A stretch of DNA of 64,000 nt from Bradyrhizobium oropedii (lineage in GTDB: Bacteria; Pseudomonadota; Alphaproteobacteria; Rhizobiales; Xanthobacteraceae): positions 1-64,000 of the forward strand of contig NZ_JACMYO010000011.1 in NCBI RefSeq assembly GCF_020889685.1. Direction: 5' to 3'. Both the position numbers and the translations under genes were made by a program. The number at the start of each line of letters is the position of its first letter. Position 1 is the stretch's first letter. The notes below the pieces were generated by a model. That model ran no database searches. It had not been told where the DNA came from and saw only the letters and a program-made list of their open reading frames with translations. Positions 25,342 to 34,228 of this stretch are shown here, one piece after another.

Positions 25342-26017
25342 GTTAAACCTCCAAGTTGCTCTATCTCAGGGAAGGTTCCGGATCCGCCGGGTAAAACACC
25401 CTCAGGTTGGTTCCCTTTGTCCCTTAAACCCCGCTCAGTCGCTTCGCGCCTTCGGACACACCCGCATGAACGCGAGGGACTTAAGCGAACCACCTAAAAC
25501 GGGACGACCTTGGGATGCCCCCCTCCGTCGCAGTTCCATATGAGACAGAAGGCCCCCGATCACGCAACAAAAGACCGCTCGGTTGGGGAGGAGTTGCGGC
25601 TGTTTTCGGGCAAATGTTGCACAAATATCACGGACACTTGAACTGCGACGCTGCCGCAAGCCATTGATATGTATATCTAATATCCAAGTTACCGTTGGCG
25701 GGCACAGATTTGGGCAACACCGGGCGGAACGGTGTGCAAAACGCGTAATCCCACGGAGAAAGCGAAAGTTGGGGCCGATCGGGGAGCGGCTGATTCCGCC
25801 ATCCTGCCTGTCTTTTGGGCCCGAAAAATACCGGCATCTGAATGAGATAGCCCGCCTCGGATACCGCCGACTCGCACCTGGAAGGGGGCATTCCGATAGC
25901 TCGGAGCAGGCCAAAAGACAGCGAACGGATCACGAGAGATGTCCAGTAGCGAAGCTAGATGTCACTGAGATGTCAGCGCACGCGACAGAATCAGGACCGC
26001 CGGAGCAACGTCGCATC
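25342..26017. other. Intergenic stretch without a recognised gene
   Basis: Between the porin start and the Mfd-like gene are about 675 bases. The part next to the porin should hold its promoter and long leader. Reading frames exist on both strands, but none shows a recognisable domain or consistent codon bias. AT-rich bases around 25640-25690 stand out from the surroundings. I see no RNA gene. Confidence 0.5.
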
Positions 26018-29000
26018 TCACTCGTCCAGAATATCCATGAGATCGTCGATCCGCTCGAAAGGCGGCGCCTGCGTGTTGTCTGAATAGAAGACGCGATCGC
26101 CGTCGCGCTGAAGCGACCGTGCCCTCGATTTGGGCAGCCTTCCAGGGAGGAACGTCGCCGCGACGGCCTCGGGCCCGACGTCGAGCCTCACGATCCCGCG
26201 CCGCTTGCAGTCGATCCTGAGCCTCGCCGCCGCGAAGAAATCGCGGGCCGCCGGCGGCAGTTTGCCGAAACGACGAGAGGTCTCTTCCTCGAGGTCTTCC
26301 AGATCGTCCTCGCTCCGACACCTGGCGGCACGGCCATAAATCTCGAGACGCATGGATTCCGATTGCACGTAGCTCTTGGGCAGCAAGTCGGCGAGCGGAA
26401 GGTTGAGATCGGGCACCCACAGATCGGCGGCCCGATCGTTGGTCTTCTCCGAGGCCTGTTTGAGAAGATGGCTGTAGAGCACCGGCCCGAACACCTGCAC
26501 GTGGCCGGACTGCTGCTCGGAGAGCAGGTCCCCGGCACCTCTGAGGTCAAGATCGCGCTCGCTGATGGCGAAACCGGCGCCCGGTCTGCTGAACTCCTCC
26601 AGAACGGCCAGACGCTTGCCGGATTGCTCCGAACTGGATTCGGTCAACAGATAGGCGAAAGCACGCGTTCCGCCGCGTCCCACCCGACCTCTGAGTTGGT
26701 GGAGTTGTGCCAGGCCAAACTTTTCCGGCCAGCAGACCACGATGGTGTTCGCGCGGGGAATGTCGAGACCGCTTTCGACGATGTTGGTCGCGAGCAGCAC
26801 GTCGGCCTCGCCTTCGACGAAGCTCATCATTCGATCGTCAAGTTCGTCGGCAGGCAGCTTGCCGTGCAGGCAAACGATGCGAAGCTCCGGCGCCACCGCC
26901 TGCACCCGCGCCAGCATCGGCTCCAGATCCTGGATGCGCGGACAGATCAGGAAGCTTTGGCCGTGACGTCGCTGCTCGCGCAGCAATGCAGCGGCAATGG
27001 CCGCGTCCGAAAGCGGCGCGCTTTTGGTCACGACCGGCAGCCGATGCACAGGCGGAGTTGCGATCACGCTGAGATCCCTGAAGCCCGCGAGACCTGCCGC
27101 AAGCGTGCGCGGGATCGGCGTGGCACTCATCCAGAGCGTATGGACGCCCTTCGCCAGGCCCGAGAGCTTCGCTTTCTCCGCCGCACCGAAATGCTGCTCT
27201 TCGTCGACGACGACCAGACTGAGCTTGGCGAATTTCACGTCCTTGGATGCGATCGCATGGGTGCCGACCACCACCTTCATCTTGCCGCTTCGCAAGCCCT
27301 CCTTGGTCTCCCGCAACTCCTGAGCCGACGTCGCTCGCGACAAGCTTCCCACCTCGATGCCAAGCGGCGCGAACCGCTTGCGGAACGTCGCGACGTGCTG
27401 CCTAGCCAGAACGGTCGTCGGCACAACGATAGCGACCTGTTTGCCGGACAGGGCAACGGCGGCCGCGGCGCGCAACGCGACCTCGGTCTTGCCAAATCCG
27501 ACGTCGCCGCAGACGACCCGATCCATCGGATGACCTGACGCAAGATCATCCAGCACGTCCCGAATCGCCCTGGCCTGATCGACCGTCGTGAAATATGGAA
27601 AGCGCGCGACGAACCGCTCGTAGGCCGGACCGGGGGCGACCAGCCTCGGCGCGCGCCGGCGACGTCGTTGCGCGATGTGCCTCGCAAGCTGCTTGGCGGC
27701 AACCTGAATGTCCCGCTCCGCCTCGGTGCGGCGCGCCCACCACGTGCTTCCGTCGGCCCGGTCCAATGTCAGTCTGCCGCGCTCCGCTGCATACGGCCAG
27801 ATCAGCGCAAGGTCGGCGGGTGGAACGAGCACGGCATCATCGCCCGCAAATGCCAGCCTGATCATCTCGCGGGATGATCCCTTCCCCATGTCGTAGGTCT
27901 GCAAGCCGTCGAGCACCGCCAGCCCGCGCTGCAGATGGACGACGACCGCGCCCCGCTCAGGCACGTCGGGATGGTCGAAGGCCGCGCCCCAGGCTTTGGC
28001 CATCGGCTGCGGATGATGCGCCCTGCTGCCGAGCACGTCGGTCGCCGTCACGACGACAAGCGGCTTGCGGCCAGAACCGATGAAGCCGGTGTCGAAATCA
28101 GCCAGCAATGCCGCTTCGCCACCCCGTCCCTTCGCTGCCTCGTCCCAATCGGCACAGCGTTCCGCCTTGATGCCGCTCATCCGCTCCATCGCGCGCAGGT
28201 CGTCCTCCACCGCCGCGACCAACAGCAGCCGCGACCCGGCGCGCTCGGTGTCGGCGACAAATGCGCGGAGAGCTTTCCGTGACGAGGCGACCTTCGAGAA
28301 ATCGGGCGTCGGGGTGAACGCCGCCTTTCGCGGCAGCGCGCTCATGCGTTTGGTCAGCCGCTTCCAGTCGCCGGGCCCGAGATACTCGCGCTCCGCCTCC
28401 CTGCGGCCGGCCGCCTCCTTGATCGTGCCCAGCCAGCTCTCGGCATGGCCCGACACGCCGGCATCCGCGATCCAGTGGGCGCGATCACAATAATCCGGCA
28501 GCGCTGCGCGCTGTGCCCGCTTGCCTCCCAACGCGATCCGCTCGGACATCGGATCGATCAGCAGTTCCTGCGCGTCGAAGACGACGTCGTGCTCGTCCGG
28601 ATCGACGCCGGCGATCCTGCGGATCACGCCGCCGGAGTGTTCGATTCTGAACGGCCCGAGGGCGCCGGCGGGAAAGACTTCGAACGTCATGCCGTGGAAC
28701 AGCGCGCTCCCGGGAAAATCCGCCTCTTCGTCGAGATCGTAGCCGAGAGCCTCCAGACGATCCTTGAGATCCTGCTCGGAATAGTCCGCCCCCACCTTCA
28801 GGCTGATGCTGAGGCGCGCCCAACTGGCGGGCAACGGCAGGCGCTCCATGATCGCCTCCGCCGTCGACACCAGGAAGACCGGCTTCTTGCTCCTGGCGAG
28901 ACGCCGCAGCACCGAACTCCGTCGGCCGGCGATCTCGCGAGACGGCTCCAGTCCGTCGAAGGGCAAGGTATTCAGCCTCGGGAACACCAGCACCTCGAGC

Positions 29001-29218
29001 GAGGGATCGAGCGAATGGAGCACGCTGCCGAGGCGCTCCGCCCGGTTCTCACTCTCGGCAAGGAAAGCGATGCCGTCGCGGCCGGACTTCTTCCATTGCT
29101 CGAGGAGGTGGAGTGCCAGCATGCCGAGGGGCGAGGAAGATGAGATCCCGGAGCGCGCGGATCCCTTGCTTTTCTTCTTCGCGCCAACAGCGGCGCGGGC
29201 CTTCTTGGTATTCGCCAC
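26018..29218 (-). CDS. Mfd-like transcription-repair coupling helicase (paralogue)
   Basis: This superfamily 2 helicase of about 1065 residues has the Mfd layout. A UvrB-like N-terminal region comes first (residues about 20-330, with FLAESENRAERLGSVLHS). A CarD-like RNA-polymerase-interacting module follows (VVVHLQRGLAVLDG, about 420). The RecG-type motor has Walker A GDVGFGKTEVA near 570, VVDEEQHFG near 670 and ATPIPRTLAAGL. The C-terminal helicase motif LHQLRGRVGRGG comes later. Mfd removes stalled RNA polymerase and recruits UvrA. It is somewhat short for Mfd (about 1150), so it may be a second paralogue. I favour the GTG at 29218, since the upstream frame (ATG 29317) looks non-coding. Confidence 0.83.
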   Translation of the reverse strand: MANTKKARAAVGAKKKSKGSARSGISSSSPLGMLALHLLEQWKKSGRDGIAFLAESENRAERLGSVLHSLDPSLEVLVFPRLNTLPFDGLEPSREIAGRRSSVLRRLARSKKPVFLVSTAEAIMERLPLPASWARLSISLKVGADYSEQDLKDRLEALGYDLDEEADFPGSALFHGMTFEVFPAGALGPFRIEHSGGVIRRIAGVDPDEHDVVFDAQELLIDPMSERIALGGKRAQRAALPDYCDRAHWIADAGVSGHAESWLGTIKEAAGRREAEREYLGPGDWKRLTKRMSALPRKAAFTPTPDFSKVASSRKALRAFVADTERAGSRLLLVAAVEDDLRAMERMSGIKAERCADWDEAAKGRGGEAALLADFDTGFIGSGRKPLVVVTATDVLGSRAHHPQPMAKAWGAAFDHPDVPERGAVVVHLQRGLAVLDGLQTYDMGKGSSREMIRLAFAGDDAVLVPPADLALIWPYAAERGRLTLDRADGSTWWARRTEAERDIQVAAKQLARHIAQRRRRRAPRLVAPGPAYERFVARFPYFTTVDQARAIRDVLDDLASGHPMDRVVCGDVGFGKTEVALRAAAAVALSGKQVAIVVPTTVLARQHVATFRKRFAPLGIEVGSLSRATSAQELRETKEGLRSGKMKVVVGTHAIASKDVKFAKLSLVVVDEEQHFGAAEKAKLSGLAKGVHTLWMSATPIPRTLAAGLAGFRDLSVIATPPVHRLPVVTKSAPLSDAAIAAALLREQRRHGQSFLICPRIQDLEPMLARVQAVAPELRIVCLHGKLPADELDDRMMSFVEGEADVLLATNIVESGLDIPRANTIVVCWPEKFGLAQLHQLRGRVGRGGTRAFAYLLTESSSEQSGKRLAVLEEFSRPGAGFAISERDLDLRGAGDLLSEQQSGHVQVFGPVLYSHLLKQASEKTNDRAADLWVPDLNLPLADLLPKSYVQSESMRLEIYGRAARCRSEDDLEDLEEETSRRFGKLPPAARDFFAAARLRIDCKRRGIVRLDVGPEAVAATFLPGRLPKSRARSLQRDGDRVFYSDNTQAPPFERIDDLMDILDE

Positions 29219-29414
29219 GTCAAATCCGTCGTTATTTCGTGAGTCGATCGCCCGTCGACATGCATCTCGGGGCGACTCGGGGCTTGTCGCCAACCGGCAT
29301 GGAAACGAAAGCGGCACAGATTTCCAGATAGCCGGCCCCAGCCCGCCCCGAAATGCCGGCAGGGACTCGATCGGGAGAAATCGATTCTTCTATCGAAATC
29401 AACAGCTTGTTTGC

Positions 29415-29465
29415 TGGCTGGGGCGGGAGGGATCGAACCTCCGAATGGCGGAATCAAAATCCGCT
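29415..29465 (-). pseudogene. tRNA-Gln(TTG) 3' half, likely attachment-site scar
   Basis: The minus strand reads the 3' part of tRNA-Gln: the anticodon arm with loop TTTTGAT (anticodon TTG), variable loop, T arm GGAGGTTCGATCCCTCC, acceptor CGCCCCA and encoded GCCA end. The D arm and 5' acceptor strand are absent, and identity stops abruptly at 29465. Integrases that use tRNA genes leave exactly such a 3' fragment at the far end of the element. Its orientation places the inserted DNA to the right. The intact tRNA would be at the other end, outside the window. Confidence 0.87.
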
Positions 29466-29558
29466 CGATTATGCAATGATTTCAAGGCGCCTTTGGAAGA
29501 AACGGTCAAAACACGCTTCAACAATCTCAATAGGTTGGCAGCCGTTTCCAAATATAAA

Positions 29559-29589
29559 GGCAGCCCTCCATGAGGGGGTCAGGGCTGCC
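29559..29589 (-). terminator. Hairpin terminator of the SNF2 gene
   Basis: GGCAGCCCT (29559-29567) pairs with AGGGCTGCC (29581-29589). On the minus strand the hairpin overlaps the stop codon of the helicase gene and is followed by TTTATATTT, a good Rho-independent terminator tail. Confidence 0.75.
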
Positions 29590-32071
29590 GTCCACGCAAA
29601 CTCTCGGCTACTGCCGAGAGCACATTGGCCAGTTGCCTCGCCATCTCCGGTGGCGGCAGCGGAACCTTGAGAGTTTGCGCGCCGGTGTGCGGATCGCGCT
29701 CGACCCATGAACGTGCGACAGAGCCGGAGTCGTTCGCGGCCGCAATGGTGCCAATGAACTGTGCACCGATCTGCAGCAGCAATTGCCATGGATCGGAAGA
29801 TGCGTCGCCCAACCGCTGTTCGGCTTCGCCGGCCAGCGCGACCGCCACATCGTCAGCACCGACAACTGGATCTGCATCGACGGCGCCGACTGATTGTCCG
29901 CTGGCGGCGCCGTCGACCGCTCCTGCCTCCTCGGCAGGGGGGATGGCTTCGCCCGCACCCATGGTTCCCGTGACACCTTCCACGTCCTTCAGGAAGCGGT
30001 TGAGCCGCGACCCGCCCAGCGAAATCTCGCCGCTGCCACCGTCGAGAATTCCTTCCGACAACGAACGCTTGAATGCCAACACCGAAAGCATGCCCTCTTC
30101 GATCGAGCCTTTCGCAACGAAATTGATGACCTGAACCGGCCGCGCCTGGCCGAGCCGATGGACGCGTGCGATGCGTTGTTCGAGCACTGCCGGATTCCAT
30201 GGCAGGTCCATGTTCACCAGTGTCGAAGCGTGCTGCAAATTGAGACCCGTGCTGCCGGCATCGGTCGACAGGAACACGCGACAGGCGGGATCGTCGCGAA
30301 AGCGCTGAATGAGTTCCGGCCGCTTGTCCGACGGCACGCCACCATGGAAGCTCACATAGCCGATCCCACGCGCCTCCAGGCGGCGGATAACGATGTCATG
30401 GGTCCGCGTCCATTGCGAGAACACCACGGCTTTGGTCTCCGGCGTCGCAAACAACTGCTCGAACAGCGCGGCCAGTTCATCGGCCTTGACGCCGTGGTCA
30501 GTCTGCTGATCGAGCAGATAGGTGCTGTTGCAGGACATGCGCATGTTCTGAAGGGCGCAGGTCAGGCGCCGTTGATCCTTGTCCGAGAGAAACCTGGTCT
30601 TGCGCCAGCGTTGGACAATCCGGGCCACGATGTCCGCATTTTCCTGATGAAAAAGCTTTTGCGGTTCGGTCATTGGAACCAGCACGTTCTGGTCCGTCCG
30701 ACTGGGCAACTGCTGGAGCACCTCCGGCTTTCGCCGGCGGATCATGATAGGCGCCAGGGTTTGGCCAATCTTCTTCAGCCCCGTATAGCCAGTGACGCGG
30801 CCGGCCTCGTCCTTGACCTGATGTTCGTGCAAGAGCTTCCAGGTGGGACCCAGCCGGTGCTGATCGACGAATTGCACGATCGAGATCAATTCTTCCAGCT
30901 TGTTCTCCAGGGGCGTTCCAGTCAAAACGATCGCATACGGACTGTCGATGCGTTTCAAGGCTCTCGCTGCAATTGTGTTCCAATTTTTTACACGCTGAGC
31001 TTCGTCGACGATGACCAGTTCAGGCGCCCAGGCGGCGATCAGGTCTAGATCGCCCTGCAGCTTCTCATAGTTCGTAATCTTGCAGAAGTCGTCGAGCCCA
31101 TAGTCGTTCTGCCGTCGGGTTCGCCCGCCACTTATGACGCGCGCCGCGCGCTTGCCTCGCCGCCCGGAAAAACGAGCTATCTCGCTCTGCCATTGGTATT
31201 TGAGGGATGTCGGGCAAATCACCAGGACTCTCGATACGCCGAAGTGGCGGGCCAGTATTTCTGTCGCGGCGATTGCCTGTATCGTCTTGCCCAATCCCAT
31301 ATCGTCGCCGATCAACGCCCGACCAGCCCTCACCGCGAACAGCGCGCCCTCGGCCTGATAGGGATAAAGCGCCACCTTCAGGAGTCCTCGCAGCTTGGGG
31401 TCGGCGGCACCGCGCGGGAACAATCGCTCGAGCTTGGAAGCTCGATGATCGGCGTCCTGCCTTCCAGCAACGAAATCGAGGGTATCGTCATAGGCGCGAA
31501 ACTCGTGACCACTCTCCGACACCGAGGTCATGAAGCGCTTGAGCTCGCCCAGTCGATCGTCTGCGAGGATTCCATCACGCTTCATATCGAACAAGCGATC
31601 GGCAGCCAGCCTCACCGCTGGCGGACAATCCGTCCCGGGACGGAAGTGCACGCGGCGCGGGCCTGCATTGCGCAAATAGAGCTCGGAGAAGGCCGGCTGG
31701 TAGCCGCGTGCGAACGCTGCTTTTGCGCCTCGCTTTTTCTCTAATTGGGCGAGGGTGAACTCCAGGTGCTTGCAGGTCCCCAACTCATTCGTTGCGTAGT
31801 CGGGGCAAGAGCAGAAATTGCCTCCCGGCCCCAGGCCACGTACCGCCACGCGGTAACTCGATTTCGAATCGGGATTGGTGACCCGGAACTCGGAGAAGAA
31901 CGGCTCGCTGCCGAGATTTTCCAGCACAAAGGATTGCTCGCGGCCAAACTGGCGGCGTAAACCGCGCTGCCAATCGGCCGGTGATAGATCAACGGGCGCG
32001 TGGGTGCGCGCAAGCTTGACTTCTTTGTTCGGTTTCACGGCGGGCTCGCAACTACGGTACATCGATCTCAT
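29579..32071 (-). CDS. SWIM zinc-finger SNF2 helicase
   Basis: The 830-residue protein starts with a SWIM zinc finger (C87, C89, C100, H102 in the pattern CxC-n-CxH), followed by a SNF2/Rad54-type motor. The motor has Walker A GDDMGLGKT at 255-263, DEAQ at 356-359, LTGTPLENKLEEL, and C-terminal motifs STDAGSTGLNLQ and RVHRLGQ. Such proteins translocate on double-stranded DNA and remodel protein-DNA complexes. Bacterial SWIM-SNF2 proteins occur in mobile elements and defence contexts. After residue about 690 there is an acidic Ala/Gly/Asp-rich linker and a short helical tail. It is the first gene inside the element and stands alone. Confidence 0.9.
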   Translation of the reverse strand: MRSMYRSCEPAVKPNKEVKLARTHAPVDLSPADWQRGLRRQFGREQSFVLENLGSEPFFSEFRVTNPDSKSSYRVAVRGLGPGGNFCSCPDYATNELGTCKHLEFTLAQLEKKRGAKAAFARGYQPAFSELYLRNAGPRRVHFRPGTDCPPAVRLAADRLFDMKRDGILADDRLGELKRFMTSVSESGHEFRAYDDTLDFVAGRQDADHRASKLERLFPRGAADPKLRGLLKVALYPYQAEGALFAVRAGRALIGDDMGLGKTIQAIAATEILARHFGVSRVLVICPTSLKYQWQSEIARFSGRRGKRAARVISGGRTRRQNDYGLDDFCKITNYEKLQGDLDLIAAWAPELVIVDEAQRVKNWNTIAARALKRIDSPYAIVLTGTPLENKLEELISIVQFVDQHRLGPTWKLLHEHQVKDEAGRVTGYTGLKKIGQTLAPIMIRRRKPEVLQQLPSRTDQNVLVPMTEPQKLFHQENADIVARIVQRWRKTRFLSDKDQRRLTCALQNMRMSCNSTYLLDQQTDHGVKADELAALFEQLFATPETKAVVFSQWTRTHDIVIRRLEARGIGYVSFHGGVPSDKRPELIQRFRDDPACRVFLSTDAGSTGLNLQHASTLVNMDLPWNPAVLEQRIARVHRLGQARPVQVINFVAKGSIEEGMLSVLAFKRSLSEGILDGGSGEISLGGSRLNRFLKDVEGVTGTMGAGEAIPPAEEAGAVDGAASGQSVGAVDADPVVGADDVAVALAGEAEQRLGDASSDPWQLLLQIGAQFIGTIAAANDSGSVARSWVERDPHTGAQTLKVPLPPPEMARQLANVLSAVAESLRGRQP

Positions 32072-32221
32072 CGACGCACCTTCGGTTCACGGTTCAACAG
32101 GGTCGTCTCGCGAGACGATTTTGACCGCCGATCCTAGCTCCTGGCCAATCGCGACACACCCCCAGCGAGACCACAATCCACCGCGGATTGAACTCGTCCC
32201 CAGAAGCCAAACTTGGGCTTG

Positions 32222-33463
32222 CTACACGAGCGCCGCTCTCGGAAAGCCAAGACTCTCTCGAATGCCCGACTGCCAGGCCGCGAGAAGTCTTCCTCCGATC
32301 TCACGATGAACCGAATTCTCATTGAAATACTTCGTTACCTCCGGCGCCAGCTTCGCCAGAACATCGGCGACTTGCTCTATGATCTTGTTGATCATCTGCA
32401 CGGAAAGATCACATCGAGTTTGGCCAAGACGAACCAACGCTTTGCGGTCTGGCCATTTGGTCGAACCATTCAACGTAAGCGCCATGCCGTCCTTCGGCAA
32501 ATAGGGCACCGTGCTGACGAGATCATAAATCGGCGCAAGACGTGCGGGGCCAGTGACATCTTCATAGATGACGCCGAAGTTCTTCAGATGTGCGTCACCA
32601 TTGCGAAGCGCGCAATTGAGGACGAACAGCTTGAACAGATCCTCTAGCGCTTTGCGCTGTTCGGCCGGATCAATGAAATCGCGGGCACGCTTGAATAAGC
32701 GTGTTTCGTAGCCACCGTTGTATTTCTCGGTAGTGGGTACACCGTTGAGGACGCAAAAGTCCTCGTAGCCCAGATAAGTGCCATCGAGCCGCAGATCGAA
32801 GCGCTTCACAACGATGGCGGTACCGTTGTCCGAAAGCTGGAAATCCGGAACGGTCAATCCCACGGCCTTTGCGGCCGACAGGCAGAAATGTTCGTTGGCA
32901 GCCAGTTCGGGATATTCGTTCGGGTCCCAGAACTTTACGATGTGCGTAGCGCTGCGGAAGCTCTGGGATTGGCAATCACCCGTACCTTTTCCCGCGTCGT
33001 CGACAGCGCGGATCATCACCTTCGGCTGGATTCCCGAAAGCCCTGAATGGACCGCGAACTTCTCAAGAAGATAAGCGAACAACTCGCCACCGCGCTTTGC
33101 GCTGAGGATCTCGTCGATCGATTGGAATGGAACGTCCTCATTTAGCTCGACATCAAGATCAGAGTAGCGGATACGCCCAATCTGGGTTCGTCCAACAACC
33201 GCCAGCAAATCGAAATCATCAAACGTTCCGGTCGCCTTGGCAAATCTTCGGACAAGGTACGCCCGGAGCGCCCCCTCCGGGAGATTCATATCGAATACCG
33301 GCGCAAGACCATGTTGCGTATTCCAAGATGCCGTCCGCACTGGCATCGTGATCGAGACTGCACGTTCGGCTGCCACTTTCGGCTCGTAGACGAAAGCTGT
33401 CCCTCGCGGTCCATGGCGGTCCAAATGTCCAGCGGACTGCTGATCTGTCCAGACGCGGAGCAT
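32222..33463 (-). CDS. hipA: HipA-type serine/threonine kinase toxin
   Basis: The 413-residue product has the HipA layout: an N-terminal subdomain (MNLPEGALRAYLVRRFAK), the phosphorylatable loop region SGIQPKVMIRAV, and the kinase core with RNGDAHLKNFGVI (catalytic Asp, His-Lys-Asn triad, about residue 286) and LAPIYDLVSTVPY (metal-binding Asp). HipA toxins phosphorylate aminoacyl-tRNA synthetases or other targets to halt growth until the antitoxin binds. The start codon overlaps the hipB stop by one base (TAATG). This is a stabilisation or stress module of the element. It could alternatively act in phage defence. Confidence 0.9.
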   Translation of the reverse strand: MLRVWTDQQSAGHLDRHGPRGTAFVYEPKVAAERAVSITMPVRTASWNTQHGLAPVFDMNLPEGALRAYLVRRFAKATGTFDDFDLLAVVGRTQIGRIRYSDLDVELNEDVPFQSIDEILSAKRGGELFAYLLEKFAVHSGLSGIQPKVMIRAVDDAGKGTGDCQSQSFRSATHIVKFWDPNEYPELAANEHFCLSAAKAVGLTVPDFQLSDNGTAIVVKRFDLRLDGTYLGYEDFCVLNGVPTTEKYNGGYETRLFKRARDFIDPAEQRKALEDLFKLFVLNCALRNGDAHLKNFGVIYEDVTGPARLAPIYDLVSTVPYLPKDGMALTLNGSTKWPDRKALVRLGQTRCDLSVQMINKIIEQVADVLAKLAPEVTKYFNENSVHREIGGRLLAAWQSGIRESLGFPRAALV

Positions 33464-33714
33464 TAGCGAGCCTCCTCCGCTACCAGATCCTCGAGTGTCG
33501 GGCGACCGCGATTAAGCTGCGTCAACCTCAGGTCGAGATCTAACGCATTCAAGATACGAAGCAGATGTTTGATGCCCATTTCCGCAAGGCGCACATTCTC
33601 AAGCGCCTCCAGGCGTGCGCGGCTGATACCCGCAGCTTGTGCCAGCTTGGTCTGCGACCATCCCTTGGATTTACGGGCCGCCTTAACACGTTCGCCCAGT
33701 TCGATAAGGTCCAT
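33463..33714 (-). CDS. hipB: HipB-type XRE antitoxin
   Basis: An 83-residue Cro/C1-type protein. The helix-turn-helix is at residues 5-60: GERVKAARKSKGWSQTKLAQ, then AGISRARLEALENVR. It lies directly upstream of hipA, overlapping it by one base, as antitoxin genes in hipBA operons do. HipB binds HipA and operator DNA, so the protein both neutralises the toxin and represses the pair. The C-terminal tail (LTQLNRGRPTLEDLVAEEAR) probably contacts HipA or is a degradation signal. Confidence 0.88.
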   Translation of the reverse strand: MDLIELGERVKAARKSKGWSQTKLAQAAGISRARLEALENVRLAEMGIKHLLRILNALDLDLRLTQLNRGRPTLEDLVAEEAR

Positions 33715-33724
33715 GCTTGCAGCC

Positions 33725-33761
33725 TATAATAGTCAATTCGTGACCAAATTTGCCTATTATA
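33725..33761. promoter_or_regulatory. Inverted repeat before hipB
   Basis: TATAATAG (33725-33732) and CTATTATA (33754-33761) form a perfect 8-base inverted repeat separated by 21 bases, just upstream of the hipB start. The two half-sites sit on the same helix face and could be bound by HipB dimers. TATAAT-like sequence may also serve as the -10 box. Confidence 0.6.
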
Positions 33762-34228
33762 ATTGTCGGTTTGGCCGGGCGCATGCCTCATATGGAAGTT
33801 CGTTTATCAAAGATTGGCTCAAACGCCTCTTTAAGTAGGCAAACCCTGGGGTTGGGAAGATATTGGTCGCGGAAGACATTGACTAAATAGAACAAATAAG
33901 GAACATTTTCAATGCCTACCAACCGATGTCGCCCGCGACGGACGCTTTCGAAATTCCGTGCTGCTCTCACAGCGGCGACCGTTGTCGTCCGACGAGCGGC
34001 GCCGCATGGCGACCGGCGCGATGCCGACGAAGGATTTCACCCTCGCCGCTCGTGCGCGAAGAGATCAGCGAGCGACACCGACGAAGGACGACCAATGGCT
34101 ATCTGGGGTTCTGTAAACCGGGTGTATTCCGAGGGCCGAGATAGCACTGCACGCTGCAGCGGGTGGGAAAATAGACTAGCCTATCGCGCAAGTTGCGGAT
34201 CTCCGTCGGAATATCGAGAAGATTGCCC
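33762..34228. other. Intergenic stretch between hipB and jetA
   Basis: About 470 bases separate the divergent hipBA and jet operons. Short overlapping frames exist here but resemble nothing known. The region should hold the jet promoter; I cannot pick it out. No RNA gene is visible. Confidence 0.45.

Noticed and set aside
23749-25497. A 582-codon open frame on the plus strand
   Set aside because: Antisense of the porin gene, which has a signal peptide, a ribosome site and a terminator on the other strand.
25583-26083. A 166-codon frame between the porin and Mfd-like genes
   Set aside because: No recognisable domain, no clear ribosome site, and its end overlaps the helicase gene. Composition resembles random high-GC DNA.
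29415-29490. A complete tRNA-Gln gene
   Set aside because: Only the 3' half is present; the D arm and 5' acceptor strand are missing, so it cannot be a working tRNA.
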